64,000 bases of DNA from Gari tellinella (GCA_922989275.2 OV277862.1:66725832-66789831), one strand, 5' to 3'; positions 30,450 through 44,800 are shown, numbered from the stretch's first letter. The notes: generated from the sequence alone by a model not told the origin. Made by a program: numbers and translations.

Positions 30450-31230
30450 TCACAACTCTCGTAGACAATGGGAGTAAAGAACATCTGTATATATTTCAAA
30501 ATATAAAAGAAACAACTTTTGTGGATTTTGAACTGTAGGAGGTACATTATTAGAACTATCTTTGCCCTCTCTCTCAGCTTGAGAGCGGCTTTCACGCACC
30601 GGCACACTATCCTGAGAGTTTTGCATATGTATATGAATTGGTTCCCGTTCTGTGCTATTCCTTGCTGGTTCTTGTTTGCGGGTCTCTGGCTCAACCCTCC
30701 TGACTTTCTGTGAGTCCCCAGTGGGTGATCTAGCTGATGACGTCTCATTGATTCCTGTATCTTTAGACCGTGGGGACTCCCTAATTTCCCCAGAGTTCCT
30801 CCCCTTGTCGGATGAGGCAACTTTAGGTTTCTTGACAGACTCTGTGAAACTGTTCACATGTTTGCCCCTGTCTGATTCATCCTCCTCAACAAAGCTCAGC
30901 CTGACATCGTAAATATCTTTAAAATTATTGTCTACGCTTAGTTTAAACAAGAAAGCATAACTGTTTAAAGTCGATCCTTTGCCAGGCACATATCTTTGTT
31001 AAAACATCTCCTCAAAGAGATGAAGAATATTAACATGATGATCAATCAAGAAAAGGTGTTCAATGTTTTTTAAAAGAATGCTTTGATCAACTGCATGTAA
31101 ATGAGAAGCTTTAAACAAGCCAATACTAACAAATTCTTTATTATAATTTGATGAAACCCGTTCGCCAACCCACCAGTTTAACAAGACCACTATATAACAA
31201 GAGTGGTAAATTCTAATCCTAGATTGTCTG
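30450..31230 (-). pseudogene. Unidentified minus-strand open segment with one in-frame stop
   Basis: Read on the minus strand, about 31230 down to 30450 is open in one frame except for a TAA at 30999-31001. The upstream half contains LLNWWVGERVSSNYNKEF and HLFLIDHHVNILHLFEEMF. The downstream half begins QRYVPGKGSTLNSYAFLFK, then a long hydrophilic, Ser/Arg/Glu-rich stretch that looks disordered. Neither half contains the hairpin repeats found nearly everywhere else here. I do not recognise the family. It could be a single-exon gene or retrocopy broken by CAA-to-TAA, or two exons of a minus-strand gene. No start codon or splice sites were established. Confidence 0.35.
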
Positions 31231-31239
31231 TAATGATTT

Positions 31240-33170
31240 GCATCTGTGAATTGTTTTTAAAATGTTATTTTCTTGACGCTTTAAAATTGATGATGTAATT
31301 GGTAATACTGAAATATATATTACAGATACAGTTACAGATCTTTATTCGGCATAAATAGCATAAGCATATTCATAGCCATCAATATACATGTACACTTCAA
31401 TATCTGCATACGTTAAGAACACCAACATGGAACATTACAGCAGGTGTATTGCTCATTTACCCCTAAAACTTCAAATGAAAACTTCCAGTGTCCAATAAAG
31501 TTTAGTCCATTTTTTACAGTTCAGGAGAGCATTTTACAATATACTGCAAAATGTCAAAACATTGCAGAACCCGATCAGAGGGCTCCTATAGGCCACGTTT
31601 ACACTCCACATATACACTGTTAGCAAAGGTTACATATACGCGTGACTTTGGTTCAAACTGTTCAAGATGGTTATTCTTTCTTCCTGTGTAAATATCGTCT
31701 GCTTTGAAATTGTCGTCTGCAATCTATGACAAATTAGTTATGTGTTCTTTCTTATTGATAATCTCTTTTCTCAAATATGTTTGATCAAGATCAGATTCGC
31801 CGTTAAGTAGCCTCTGATCTGGATCAACTTGTTTGCAAATACATGTATCAGTCAAGTCGCGAATGAATATTTTATGGTCATGTGACATATTCTTGACTGT
31901 TTCAAACATGAAATATCACAGGCGGTATGATTGACGTTTGGTGTTATTCCTCTGCTACAACAATACTTTTCACAGCAAACAGTTTGGGGCAAGACCCCCG
32001 GCACCTGATCAGGTTTCAAGCTGTTTTTAGCTCAGATTAAAATAAATTGTCAGTTGTTTCAATACATGTGTCATGTTCTACATTTTAATGCACTGCGTTT
32101 ATGCATAGTTACGTTTGTAAAGTGGGCAGAAAAACGTCTACCCTACTGGAACCAGACATTCTGGGAATTGTGCATGTACATCAAACTAAATGTATACTGC
32201 AATATCTCAACTACCTGGCTGTTTATAACAAGTAAGAGACGCAACACAAGGCAGCATTTACGATCTACATATATTTATCTCTTTCATTGGAAATGGAACA
32301 ATGCTTTTTATTTGCAATTAGTTAAGATCCAGATCAAACGCGGCATTACGCGGATAAAAACAGACATTCATTACAATATTTATTAAGTTAAAATGCTAAC
32401 AATTTAAATTTTGGAAACGAAAAGCAGACACAAATTTGAAAACAGACGTTATTACGGCAGTGAAAAAGTTAATCCCTATCCTGCTGTAAAATCGTCTGCT
32501 TTGAAAATCATATATATACAGTAAACACATAGAAATAATACGTCCATGGCTCTGGTGCCAGTGTGCCAGTGTGCCAAATGTAGTAACTTTAGATTTGTGT
32601 AATTTTGAATTAATGAAACCCAAACGTACGTCAAACAGTTTGGATTCAGAGTTTATGAGACATTCAAAAGACAGGTAGCTTTTCAGTGCAAGACAAACAA
32701 ATATGGGTAAAAAAAGACGTTTTTTCTTCTGTTTATCCGTAGTTCTCTGAGAATACATGCAAGCAAATATGAAATTGGTGACATCATACGTTGGTTGGTA
32801 TTAATGTGACCGATAAAATATACTATAGTTTGATATTTTGGCCTCATTAAATTCGGCTAGTTTTGGTCTGTTCTGTTCGATGGTTTCATCCGTTATTTAG
32901 TGGAGCTCCGAGTTCCCTATTCAATTTTGTCTGAAAATTAGAATGCAAATATGAACCGTTTTAGTTTTGCATTTTCTAAATCGCTCTTTCGACCTTTTTT
33001 AGATTTCTCTTGCGTATTGTTTTACTTGTTCAAAAGTCGCCCCGAAAAACGGACTACGCTAATCGACTTTATACTATCGAATTTTTGTTCACATTGACTG
33101 CTCGGACCATCGAAAAAATAGGTCGAAACAACAAAATGTTTTTATGACACTCTATGTCCCCTGATTAGAC
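31240..33170. other. Copy B counterpart of 15-1990
   Basis: Decayed TTAA-3 (31452-31660), TTAA-1 (31680-31880) and other hairpin remnants; the TA-4 element is absent (empty site near 31960). No gene seen. Confidence 0.5.
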
Positions 33171-33179
33171 CATAGTCTA

Positions 33180-33850
33180 TAAGTGACCTTGACATGTGTT
33201 CTGACATGACTCAACTTAATTAACCTCTATGGCATTGACCTTTGACACAACATGTCTAAAATGTACATATTCAGATTTCTCTGAATTAAAGCAATATGTC
33301 CAAATATGAAATTCATATCACTAGAAAGTCAAAGGTTATTGCCATTTCAAGTATTTGACATTATGGCCTCTGTAATATGACATTTGAGCCAACCTGTCCA
33401 AACCCTGCATATTTATGTACCTTTTCATATTTGCAACACGTGTGCCATGTAATGTGTGGCCATTGTTATATATGTAGTTCACAAAGTATTGCCGATGTCA
33501 AGAGTGCGAATAAATTAGACCTTTCAAACTCTGTGATATTGGTTTTTTGCTCAACATGTCTGGTTTATACATATTTAGATTTACCTTAATTAGAGCAATA
33601 CGTTTACCAAATATGAAATTCCTATCAATAGATAGTCAAGCGTTATTGCCAATTCAAATAATTTACCTATTGACCTCTTTGATCTTGACCTTTGACCCGA
33701 CATGCCTAAAACCTGCATATACATATACTTCTTTTCAAGGCAACATATATGCAATGTATTGTACACGTGTGTTTTGGCTATACAGTGTAGTTCAAAAGTT
33801 GTGGTCAAGGTTAAGGTTGCGAATACATTTGACATTTTAACTTGAGACAT
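33180..33850. repeat. Degenerate TGACCTTGACC array, copy B
   Basis: Counterpart of 2090-2620. TTGACCTCTTTGATCTTGAC and GGCATTGACCTTTGACACAA recur with diverged spacers. Probably the remnant of an old Helentron-like array present before the duplication. Confidence 0.6.
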
Positions 33851-33859
33851 TAGATAGCA

Positions 33860-34700
33860 GTTTGCGTGATATTCTAATTGTCAAGCCGAGAAACAGAACG
33901 TCACCCTGAGAAATACGTGACAATATTAATATGAATGAATTATGTTCTCCCATCCAAGGTCGGATATCGAATGAGGTTTCAAAAAAAAGAATGTGTTATT
34001 CAAATTGCTTGCACGATTCCGACCTTGATAGTCACAAAGAGCTATTAATGGACACACATAGCAAATGTATCATTAACAGAAGAAACAAAAGTAAATACAT
34101 GTGCAATCATGTTATGTCGAGTAGTTCTTAAAGTTATACAATCATGTATGATGTGCCTATATGTTTATAGGGTTGATTTTTGTCGTTTTTTTCTATTTCA
34201 AATCCTGGTATTGAATTTCAGGGTAAAAATGACTAGAAAGCTTAGTAAAGGGACGAAAGTGGTTGCACAGTATATCAGAGTATAAATAGGAAGTAGATCT
34301 AGTTGCACATTAGAATAATAAATGAAATGAGTTAATGTGAGAATACTGTTTAATAAAATAATTTAATTTCCCTGGCGAGTTAAGCATAGTAACTGTTGTC
34401 AGACGGTGTGCGACCGAGCATGTTTTTATACATTGGGCATCTACTTTGATGGTTACCATATCGTATAGAAAAATAACACTCTAGAGTCGGCGATGTTGTG
34501 TTTAACCTTTTGACTTGTGAAATCGGTTTTCTAATTAATTTCGCTATTCAATAGTCCTAACAATACATTTCAAAATAATATAAACACGTGTATATACTTG
34601 CTCTTTGGTGCATAAGTTATCAAAAAACAGTCACTCTGAAAAAGTCATTGTTTCCTTTGTTTTACGCAAGAAGATCTCTTACTACATGTATAAGGGGTGG
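33860..34700. other. Copy B stretch with no counterpart recognised in copy A
   Basis: AT-rich; includes a direct-to-inverse AGGTCGGATATCGAATG...CGATTCCGACCTTGAT pair (33957-34028). Short open frames only. Nothing identified. Confidence 0.4.
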
Positions 34701-34704
34701 GTAG

Positions 34705-35190
34705 GTAGTGTTTGGTTTTATAGCACTACGACACAGAACATGTCGTATAGTGCCGAAGAATGAAAAGCTCTGGGACCCGTTTCATAAAACATCTTACGAC
34801 AAATGTTGTCGTAAGTCAAAACTTTAAAATACATTTAATTTCAAATTTCTCTATCTAATCCTGTCTTGTGACATTTTTTTGGAATCGTATTTTCAAGACG
34901 ATTCCAAAAAGATGTCACAAGACAGGATTAGATGGAGAAATAAATAATAATTGAGACTTTCATATTCTGACTTACGACAACATTTGTCGTACGACATTTT
35001 ATGAAACGGGCCCGAGATGATGAAGAGGGGTGATTTTAACAAGATGATTTTGGCTGATTCACTGCTTTCGAATGTGATCAAAACCACCGACATGCATTCC
35101 TTTAGGTTCTTGGCGGAAGGGATAATCTCCGTCAAATAAAAAGAGCAACCCCTTTGACAATTAAGCCTAAGAACCGCTGCAAGGAAGGGT
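34705..35190. repeat. Unidentified repeat K in copy B, split by a GGGCCC MITE
   Basis: The K copy matching 2790-3110 is interrupted by 34772-35013. After removing the insert, GCCGAAGAATGAA joins GATGATGAAGAGGGG as in copy A. Confidence 0.6.
34772..35013. mobile_element. GGGCCC MITE 1, copy B only
   Basis: Ends GGGACCCGTTTCATAAAAC and TTTTATGAAACGGGCCC; inner arms CTTACGACAAATGTTGTCGT and ATCTAATCCTGTCTTGTGAC with inverse. Splits repeat K. No copy at the matching place in copy A (near 2950). Confidence 0.8.
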
Positions 35191-35194
35191 GGTA

Positions 35195-35550
35195 CAGCGC
35201 TCCGTCTCTATAACGAAAACCAATGGGAGACAATAAATGGGAGGGAACCGTTATAGAGAGGGACAATTAAGACTTGGTTTACATTTGCAAACAGCTTGAA
35301 TCCAGATCAGACGCCGCGTAACGCGGCGTCTGATCTGGATTCAAGCTGTTTGTCACTCGTCATTATATCAATTCTCCCCAAAATCTCCATTTATACGTAA
35401 CTTTGAGAAAAAATAACAGATATAATTTTAATCAGACGATATTGCAGCAGTAAAGCGTTAGACATAATTGTCCCGTTTAGGGAACTGCGACAAGGGTCGT
35501 TGTAAAGAGGGAGTCGTTGTTGGGATGGCCGTTGCAGGGAGGGAACACTG
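35195..35550. mobile_element. TA-1 MITE, copy B only
   Basis: TA at 35193-35194, ends CAGCGCTCCGTCTCTATAAC and CAGGGAGGGAACACTG; perfect hairpin 35287-35352, CAAACAGCTTGAATCCAG, apex GCCGCGTAACGCGGC. Copy A reads GGATGTTATCTAAAAG at the site. Confidence 0.85.
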
Positions 35551-35777
35551 TCTCTAAAGGAGTGAAGGATTTAAATCTCTTTAAACATTGGATCATATCG
35601 GAACCGGGGCAGCCATAAAGTCGACACAGTTAGTGCAATATCTGTCCTGTTACATTTAAATTATTAAACTGCCAAACAATTAGCATTTAAACCTGTCAGA
35701 AACCCATTACAAACGTATGTACATGAACTAAACGGTTTTATCGACCTAAGTTACATTTAGGCAATTTTACTATTTCA

Positions 35778-37870
35778 CTCTTAATGACATCAAAAAGCGC
35801 GTTTGCAAACAGTTTAGATCCTGATCAGACGCCGCGTAAAGCGGTGTCTGATCAGGGTCCAAACTGTTTGACACTCTTATCGATATGTTTAAAGTCATAC
35901 TACATTGTATCTTACTTTGAAACGATCTTGCAAACAACAAAATTGAAGCAATCGAAAATTGAAACGGTGAAGGGGTAAACATCTCACGACTAATTTGGCA
36001 GCGAAACAGTTACGGGAGGGTACAGTTTGGATCCAGGTCAGAACGCGGATAGTCAACGCTTATCATCAGTCCTGTCGTATTATCTACTTTGATTTGTCGT
36101 CTGCAGAATTTGAGAAATTGTTGTTTATTGTACTTTAAAATAGAAGAAATTTAAAGACCGTTGTCAAACAGTTAGGATCGAGATCAGAAGACGCGTCACG
36201 CGACATCTGATCTGGATCTAAACTGTTTGCAAATACCAATTAAGTCGCGATCTGCATGATAATATGGGTCTGAATATCCAACCTATTTGACACTCCAATG
36301 ACATTTCTACTGTCGAAATCGGTACATTGTATCTGGTCTGGATACAAACTAACTGTTGGTTAAGCGCATTCACCTTTGAAACTTTAAATGAAAATTTTCA
36401 GTTTCCATTATAATCTAAATTCATCTTTTCTTTTTTTCAAATTAACAAACAGTGCAGACCCTAACCAAATTCTCCTTGCATGAGGAGCCCTCTGATCTGG
36501 GACTACACTGTTTGCATAGGACACCGGTAACACTCACAAGTCAGCCGTTTGTATATGACGCGTATTTGCGTCACAAGATAATTAGTGAATTAAGAAAGTA
36601 GGATATCTGCTCCCAATGTCACCGGGAGATAACTAAATGATAATAACAACATTGGGTTAATAGTTACTGATACCGACATTTGTATTGACTATGTGAAACA
36701 AGGTGTCACACTTATCATAGGGTTACTTTAACTCGTTCACCCCTGAAACTTTTAATGGACAATTCCAATTTCAAATTAAGTCTAGTCCATTTTTGACTAG
36801 TTAGGGTTGATTTGAACAATAAAGTTCAAAATGACAAACAGTGTAGACCCTGATCAGAGGGTTCCTTACGGAACCCTCTGATCAGGATCTATACTGTTTG
36901 CATAGGACAAGTTTACTCTTGACATGTATATGATTTGTTAATGACGCGTCGCTAGGAATGTGTTAAATTCAGCCAAATTGCCAATTACTAGGGATAAATG
37001 TTTGACAGCGTCAAATGGACGATTCCATGTCTGACTATTTGGATGTTTGTTGGGGGGGGGGGGGGGTGCAGAATACTGCAGAATGACAGACAATGCTGAT
37101 CCTGATCAGGATCTACATTGTTTTGTCTATGACAAATTTACTCTTCATAGGTACACCGTTTGTAAATGATGAGTATACTCTTTGCTCGGGTTCAATGAGT
37201 AAAGAGAGATTTTATAATAGTTTCCTTTGTTAATAGCGTAGCTCAATGATAGAAATATTTTCCCCGATTACGCGTATGTGCTTAATTAATATTTACGCCC
37301 AGTGGATTTTTACATCATTTATATATTCGATTAGTCCTTGGTTATATAAGGGTGCCTGATCTTAATGTTAATGTTTGTTTTGTTTTATATTGAAATTCCT
37401 ATCAGCAAACAGTATAGACTCTGATCAGACGCCGCACAATGCAGCGTTTGATCAGAAATTACACTGTTTAGCTATGTCTCTTTTATAGGACAATATGCAC
37501 AAATGGGTTAAAACATTTATTTCCTCAAAAAAAACGTTTAGAGCCTGATTAGACACCGGGTAATCCGGTCTCTGACTAGTTTCCGAACTGTCTGCCACTC
37601 AGATAAAAAATAAATTTTCAAAGATTTGGTATTTTCTACATTTCATTACATTTCGTTTGCGTAAAGTTTCCTACGATCAGAAAAAATATTTCTCTAATGT
37701 TATAGTTTTTCATTAAATGTTGTTGATAGCATGGGCTCTCTAGGATTTTCAATATCTGAATACTTATACTTGTCATTTACAAAAAGTGTGCCAATGAGTA
37801 GTACCTCGGCGTCTGACCAGGCACCAAACTGTTTGCCACTCAGATTGAAATAAATCCCTTCAAAGAAGTG
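35778..37870. repeat. Cluster of hairpin MITEs, copy B counterpart of 3605-5700
   Basis: Hairpins at 35809-35870, 36162-36230, 36440-36515, 36835-36902, 37080-37125 (arms shortened), 37404-37470 and 37535-37600. The 36732-36962 TTAA-3 copy is TTAA-flanked with apex TTCCTTACGGAACC. A run of about 15 G lies at 37051-37066. Confidence 0.65.
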
Positions 37871-38229
37871 TAATTGTCTATGTTTTATAGCAATACGTTT
37901 CCTTTGAGTTTCGAAAGAATAACGTATTATTCTCTGTAATAACGTTTTCGTCACAGTACGACTTGCATTTTGCAACTTGATACGGACAGTTACCGGGAAG
38001 TCAGACCGTGACTGAGTCAGAATCACATTGTGTTATATTTTGAAACACAATTCACGTGAACCTATCACTATCAGATAATACCATTATACATAAGGCCTGT
38101 ATAACCTGATATAAAAGTTAATATTGTAGTGTTCATACGAAAGGGAAACAGCAAGTAAAGTAGGTTAAACTTATTAATTGCACATGTAACATTCAGAACG
38201 ATACGGACGAATTTATGATAATTGTTGCA

Positions 38230-38556
38230 ATCAGTTTGAATTAATGTGAAACGCCGAGCAGCTCGGTGCCTCACCTGAATCCAACCTGGGTCAATGTTTA
38301 TAAAGCGTTTGAAATTAGTCTGGAATCGTTCCCAAGCATTTAATTGGTCAGATTTGAGCCTAGGCTCAAATCTGACCGATCAAATGCTTGAGAACGAACT
38401 CAGACTCAACTCAAACGCTTTATCAGCGCAGGGCCTGTTTGACACTCTGTTGATAGAAAAAAATCATATACATGTAAACAAATTCTGAAAATTGTAGCAG
38501 ACGAGAAATTTATTTTTCAGACGACAATTACATATAGTGAGCTAAGGCTAAACGCA
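38230..38556. repeat. Copy B counterpart of the split element before the start codon
   Basis: Contains the palindrome 38298-38427 and the TTAA-1 tail AGCAGACGAGAAATTT, ending about 30 bp before the ATG at 38585. Confidence 0.6.
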
Positions 38557-38584
38557 AAACAAATAGGAAGTGTTACCAAAAGGA

Positions 38585-38825
38585 ATGCCAAAGATCAATT
38601 CAATTACGATTACCCTGGCAGGGGACAAGCAGGTTTACATACCTGGGGACGTCGTCAAAGGTCACTGGACGATCGACGTCGGAGACGCATTTAGTGTTAA
38701 AGGGGTCAGATTGGCCCTTAAAGGGGCCGCCTACACAAGATGGAGCAACGATAACCCTGGAAGTGATGACAATATTAGCTACGAAAATTTCACGTCAACA
38801 TGGAAAACTGTGTTCGGGACTAAAC
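38585..38825 (+). CDS. Copy B exon 1: arrestin N domain, start codon
   Basis: ATG at 38585 begins MPKINSITITL; the upstream open frame lacks another ATG. Donor AAAC|GTGAGT. YIPGD replaces YRPGD of copy A. A TA-1 MITE (38872-39219), absent from copy A, lies 46 bp into the following intron. Confidence 0.9.
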
Positions 38826-41800
38826 GTGAGTTTATTGTTTTATTTCTCCTAGATGTAACTTATTACATGTACAGTGTTCCCTCTCTACAACGACATCCAA
38901 TGGGAGACAAACATTGTGTGCGTTGTTCGGAGGGAGTTGTTTTAGGGAGGGAAATTGACTACATTTGCAAACAGCTTGAATCCAGATCAGACGCGGCGTC
39001 TGATCTGGATTCGAGCTGTTTGTCACTCGTCATTAACTTCTTTTTCTGTCAAAATGTCCATTAAGTAATTTTGAGGAAAAACTGCAGACGACACTTTTAA
39101 GCAAACGACATTTTGGCCGTGAATAGGACATAATTGTCTTGTTTTGGGGAAACAGCGGCAAAGTGTCGTTGTAAGGAGGGAATCGTTGTAGGGAGGGCCG
39201 TCGTAGGGAGGGAGCACTGTACTCCATAGATACGCATTTTACACCTCTAATTATTCCTACACTGGTCCTTAGCTGTGAAGTTCTGGAAACGAATCACGGA
39301 TAGCATTCCAGGTAGTTTTGATAAATAATTTACAAATATTGACATGTCTGACGAAAACGGTTAAAATATTGATTTACCCATTTGTACCTAGCGTGCCATA
39401 CAATGGTACATAGGCAAACAGTGTAGACTCTGATCAGACGCCGCATACTGCGGCTTTTGATCAGAGTCTACACTATTTGCTGCTAGGAATTTCAATATAA
39501 AACTAAACGAAAATGAAAATTTAGACAAAGCATCCCTTACAACAAAAATGGACCAATCCATTATATGAGCATGGAAAATTCCACAAAGCGTAAATGGGCT
39601 AATATTACAGCCTGCCTCTCCTTAAAGTGATTAAGACATATATATAGTATATGGCGAACCCCAGTATTTCGAACTTTCCTAACTCATTATTCCATAAATA
39701 CGCATTTGACGTATTTGATTTACCTCTCCACTGAAGAAAATAGTTCCAATTGACACAGTCATGAACATGCACCATAAACATATTCTATATACTAGCAGGT
39801 GGTATAGCTTGAAAAGACTGAAATTAAGGCAGACTGCGCCTTACTTCATATTTGTCACTTATATCACTCATATTTTGATATTTCAGTTGGTGAAAAGTCA
39901 TCTGGTTCCCATATTTATCCTGTCAAGAAGCACGTGCATGAGTTTAGTTTCCGGCTTCCAGCGGATCGGTTACCGTCCTCATACGAGGGCAACTACGGGG
40001 CAATCAGGTAAATATTGCTCACAAGCCACATTGAACCATAGCGACGAGAGTTTACTCATCATTTACAAACAATGTACCTGTTAGGATTACACTTGTCCCA
40101 AACAAACAGTATAGACCCTGATCAGAGGGTTCGTTAAGCAGCCATCTGATCAGGATCTTCATTGTGTGTCATTTTGAAATAAATTGTTCAAAAAATGGAC
40201 TAGACTTATTTTGATATTGGAATTTATCCATTAAAAGCTTCAGGGGTGAATGAGTCAAGATCGGAACATAGAACCAGATTGTAGCAATTTGTTTGAACTT
40301 ATGTTATAAAAGAATTAGGACTCTTATTACATATATAGATAGGCCTCTGGCCAGATAGTGGGAGTATTTCAAAAACTAAAATACTTATGTGACTACTCAT
40401 TAGAATCGTATCGAATGAGTAGTCTCTCCATAGGTATTAGCGCAAACATGAAGGAGAACATGCTGGACAACTAGAGTTTATTACCTCTTATTTTGAGCTC
40501 TGGGATAGATGTTTTGATATCGCAAACGGTTTCTTCTTTAATACAATTTCCAGCAGATAGTTCTCTTTGAAAAGTATTCCACTGCAAATGGCTACGTAAC
40601 TAGCCTACTTCACATGATCTGAACTGTTTAATACTCGTATTAATGTTACTGCATTCATTAATGCAACAATATTTAATTTAGAGACTAATAAGGGGCCCGT
40701 TTTATAAAACATCATACGACAAAAACGGTCGTAAGTCAAAACTTTAAAATACATTTAATACTGATTTCTCTATCTAATCATGTCTTTTGACATGGCTATG
40801 GAATCGTATTGGAAAGACAATTCCAAAGAGATGTCGCAAGACAGGATTAGATAGAGAAGTAAATAATAATTGAGACTGTCCTACGTACGACCACTTTTGC
40901 CGTACGAAGTTTTATGAAACGGACCCCTGTATCCAAACTCATAACAATGGTTCTCCGTTTTCACTATGCAAAAATGACTTAATTTGACACAACAACAAGC
41001 GACATTTTAAGCAAACGTTATTATTGGGGCGTATTTATAAGCTAAGATAAACTAATTGAATGTAGATAACAAGAAAAGAAGTAATTGCAATCTAATGTCT
41101 AGTACAGAGAAGCCTTACTATCAATACAACTTAAATAGGACTTGTTGTTGGGTTTTACAGTTGAGAAGACGTTATTCCTTTCTGTTTAAACGCATACGAA
41201 AAGCAAGCGCATCGTAACAAAACGTAGAAAATGACATCTTGGTGTCAATTCTAACCATTATTTTATTCTTATTTGCAAACATTTTGTAGCCTGGTCAGAC
41301 GCCGTGTTACCCGGCGTCTGACTGGACTTCAAACTGATTGCGATGGAAATAATCGTTTTAGCGTAAACGCGTTTATTGGGAAAGAAAAACGTCCTTCTTT
41401 ACAAAAACCTTCTGCACGCTGTGCAATATCGTCTGCAAAATATGTCGTCTGCAGAAATTCACACAGTTGACGATAAGTTATCAAACAGTTTTGGCGTGTT
41501 TATTGGGAACGAATGCTCTCCACTATAGCTGAACATTTGTCTTATTTAGGTACTGGTTGTACCTCGAAATCGACCGACCCTTGTTCCGGTTCAATATCAC
41601 TAGGATTAAGACTATCACAGTTCTGGACAACATCAATGTGAACGATGCTAAATTTACGGTAAGTCTTCATAGCAACGGTTTTTAAACCAGCCAGTAAGTC
41701 CTCTCTATTACGGCCACTAAAAAGAATTGATTATATAAAATGCAGATGACAGCTTAGAGCAGGATGAAAGTAAAACAGCAAGCTCCTAAATGAGCTTTCT

Positions 41801-44800
41801 GTTTTACTGTCATCTTTCTTTAAGCAGCTAAATGCCTTAAACACCGAATACAAAAACAAAAATCAGTTTCACGAGGCTGTCATTTGTCTCCCTCTTTGTG
41901 TGTCTCTCTCTGTCTCTACATGCTATTTCGTTTGTGTTTACGTTTTAGTTCCGTTTAAAAGTTTAAACTGTAAATATTTATTACTTCACTTGCCATTATT
42001 CTGTTATTAATAGCATATTATGAGCGTTTACATGATAAGCGAATAACGGATGACATATTTTGTTTTACAGACATGTGTTGCTAGAAAGACAGAGAAAAAG
42101 GTACACACGGCTCTAGTGGTTGGTAACGAAGGAAATGTAACACTGCATGCACAGACAGACAGAGCAGCGTACTGCCCTGGAGAGAAAATGGCGATATCAT
42201 GTAAGTCTCTCTCTTTCCCCCAAACTATCTCTGTCTCCCTCTGTCTCACTCTTTCTCTCTGTCTCTGTCTGTCTCTCTCATTTACTGTTTGCCATATCAA
42301 TGTCAAATATACTTATGAATGCCCGAATGTATTATATTGCTTATTCGCATTATAAAATCTTTTTTCAGTGATAGCCAATAACGGAACAGACAGGGACCTT
42401 GGTGTCGTAAAAGCCACCTTGACCCAAGAGGTCATCTTCTTTGCTAATGGGGAGAGAAAAATCAAAAACATCCCACTTCAGTCTGTGACGGGCGCGACGC
42501 TCAAAAAGGTAGGTAATACAGTAAACTTGTCTATTGCGACCACTTCCCTATAGCGACCACCTCTCTTTAACGACCACATCTCTATAACAACCGCTAAAAA
42601 GAAGGCTTACTGATTTTATAATGCAGGTGACAGCTTAAAGCAAGGTGACAGTAAAACACGTTTTACTGTCAACTTGCTTTAAGCGATCACCCCTCTTGAA
42701 CATGTAATAGTTAACACAATTTAGTACATGTAGTCGTAATAGAAAGGTTAAACATGTGCATGAAGCACAATGGACACTAAATTGTCCATTCCCAATAAAC
42801 GTGTTTATGCTAAAACAATTTTGTCTATTAAGAACAGTTTTAAGTCAATTTGTTGCCGGACTGTACTGTAAATGTTATAAGCATAGTCTTGCAATTCTTG
42901 ACAAGAATTACAAGTCTATACTTATAACATTTATAGTTTCTAACTAATCATTGCATATATCTGTAGACAAAACAGAACAGTATTTAGATAAAGAAACATA
43001 AATTTTGTTTAAGAATACACTAAATTGAACCTTTTTGTTGACAGTTGTATTAAGTTAATACTTTTCTGTGTGTTGAGAATGTGTAAACAATGTTGTGCAT
43101 TTTGCTTTTAAATAGCCAGCTACCTGAAATTAACAACGATGTAAGCCATGATAAAGTGGTCATGATAGCAAACCATTTTTTCATGTTTTATTTATCTATG
43201 AATGAAGCAAAGAGAAATTAACAACAACGTGGTTTTTGTTACAGCAAGAGAAGAGAAATTGGACTCGCCAAGCATTAACGGTTCCTGCCATACCTCCGAC
43301 CACGGGAGAGCGCACCTGTCAAATAGTAACAGTCACGTATTATGTGAAGGTAAGCCGACCTCAGTCTTTTGCTAAATCGTAATTAACTCTGAATAAACCA
43401 TTCAAAACAACATTGCGGATACCTTTATTCATGCATTTACTTATTCATTACACAGGTACTTTTTTGTCTTGCAGTAACTCCTTGCACGCTAGCGGCGTAA
43501 TCGTGAATATCTGTGCAAACAGTTTGGATACGGATGAGACGCCGCGTAATGATCCTGTTTTGAAATGAAATTTGATAAAAAAAAATGTTTAAACGCAAAC
43601 GAAACGCAAACCACTAGATGTAGCAAATTACAACTTTTTAAAATTTCTAAATACCTGTTTTAATTTGAGTGGCAAACTGTTAGAAGCCTGGTCAGACGTC
43701 GGGTTACCCGCGTCTGATCTGATACATTTTGCATTGGAAACAATAATTCTAGCATAAACGCTTTCCTGGGAAAGAGTGACATCCTTCCCACCGTGGTCAA
43801 CAGCAGCATCTAGACCATCCAGAAGAATATTACACAACTGTTATTTGCAGGTTCTGGTCGACATTCCTATTATTCACGGTGGTGACGTGTACGTTATTTT
43901 ACCTGTTACTATAGGAACCATTCCTCAAGGTCACTCATCAAGGACAGCAGCAGCAGCAAGCAATTCCTTTGGTAAGACAACGTTATGTGTTCGTCCCTAA
44001 AGACTTGAATTAATATCTTACACTAGACATTTCCAGACTGTGTGCCTGGCACCCTCGCTAACATGGAGTGAAGTTTGTTACATTCGCTTTTAATTTCGGT
44101 TGTCCTTTTTTTGGACAACTACTTTCTTTGACCGGTTGTCAGAAGCAAAACCTAGTTGTCCAAATGTTTAAAGTAAGTTCATATTAATTTATTTGAAGCT
44201 TTATTATTCACAAAACATATTCAAATCTATATATTAATCATCGCATTTTCAGTGTTTTAAACAGGTTGTTACATGCATGGAAAAAAGCTCTCCTCCTAAA
44301 CATGTGTCACTCAAATTAAAGAACTTTCAAAAGCTAACAATTTCGATATTTATTTGCATTGCTTTTACGTTCGGCTTCATTATTATTTCTCCGTTTAATC
44401 CTGTATTGTGAAATCTCTTTGGTATTGTCTTGAAAATACGATTCCAAAAAGATGTCGCAATACAGGATTAGATAAAGAAATCAGAAATAATATGTATTTT
44501 AAAGTTTTGAATTACGACCTTTTATGTCGTACGGCATTTCGTAAGACGGGCACCAGGAACACTAGCTTAACTAATTGAACCATAGTGACGCGGTGTGTAC
44601 AATAAGTGTACCTTATTACACTGTATCTATGCATACAACTTATACCCTGATCAGAAGTCATTTTGCCATTTTGCAAAAAGTTTAATACAGTCAAATCGGA
44701 ATTAGATTTAAATTAGAAACTGATATTCACCAGTTTCTGTTTCACGGTCAATGAGTTAACTCTTAAACTGTTTATTATTTTAGCCGGTCAAAGTTTGATA

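Noticed and set aside
30317..30912. Plus-strand frames opposite the unknown minus-strand segment
   Set aside because: Lower-quality composition than the minus-strand frame; treated as shadows.
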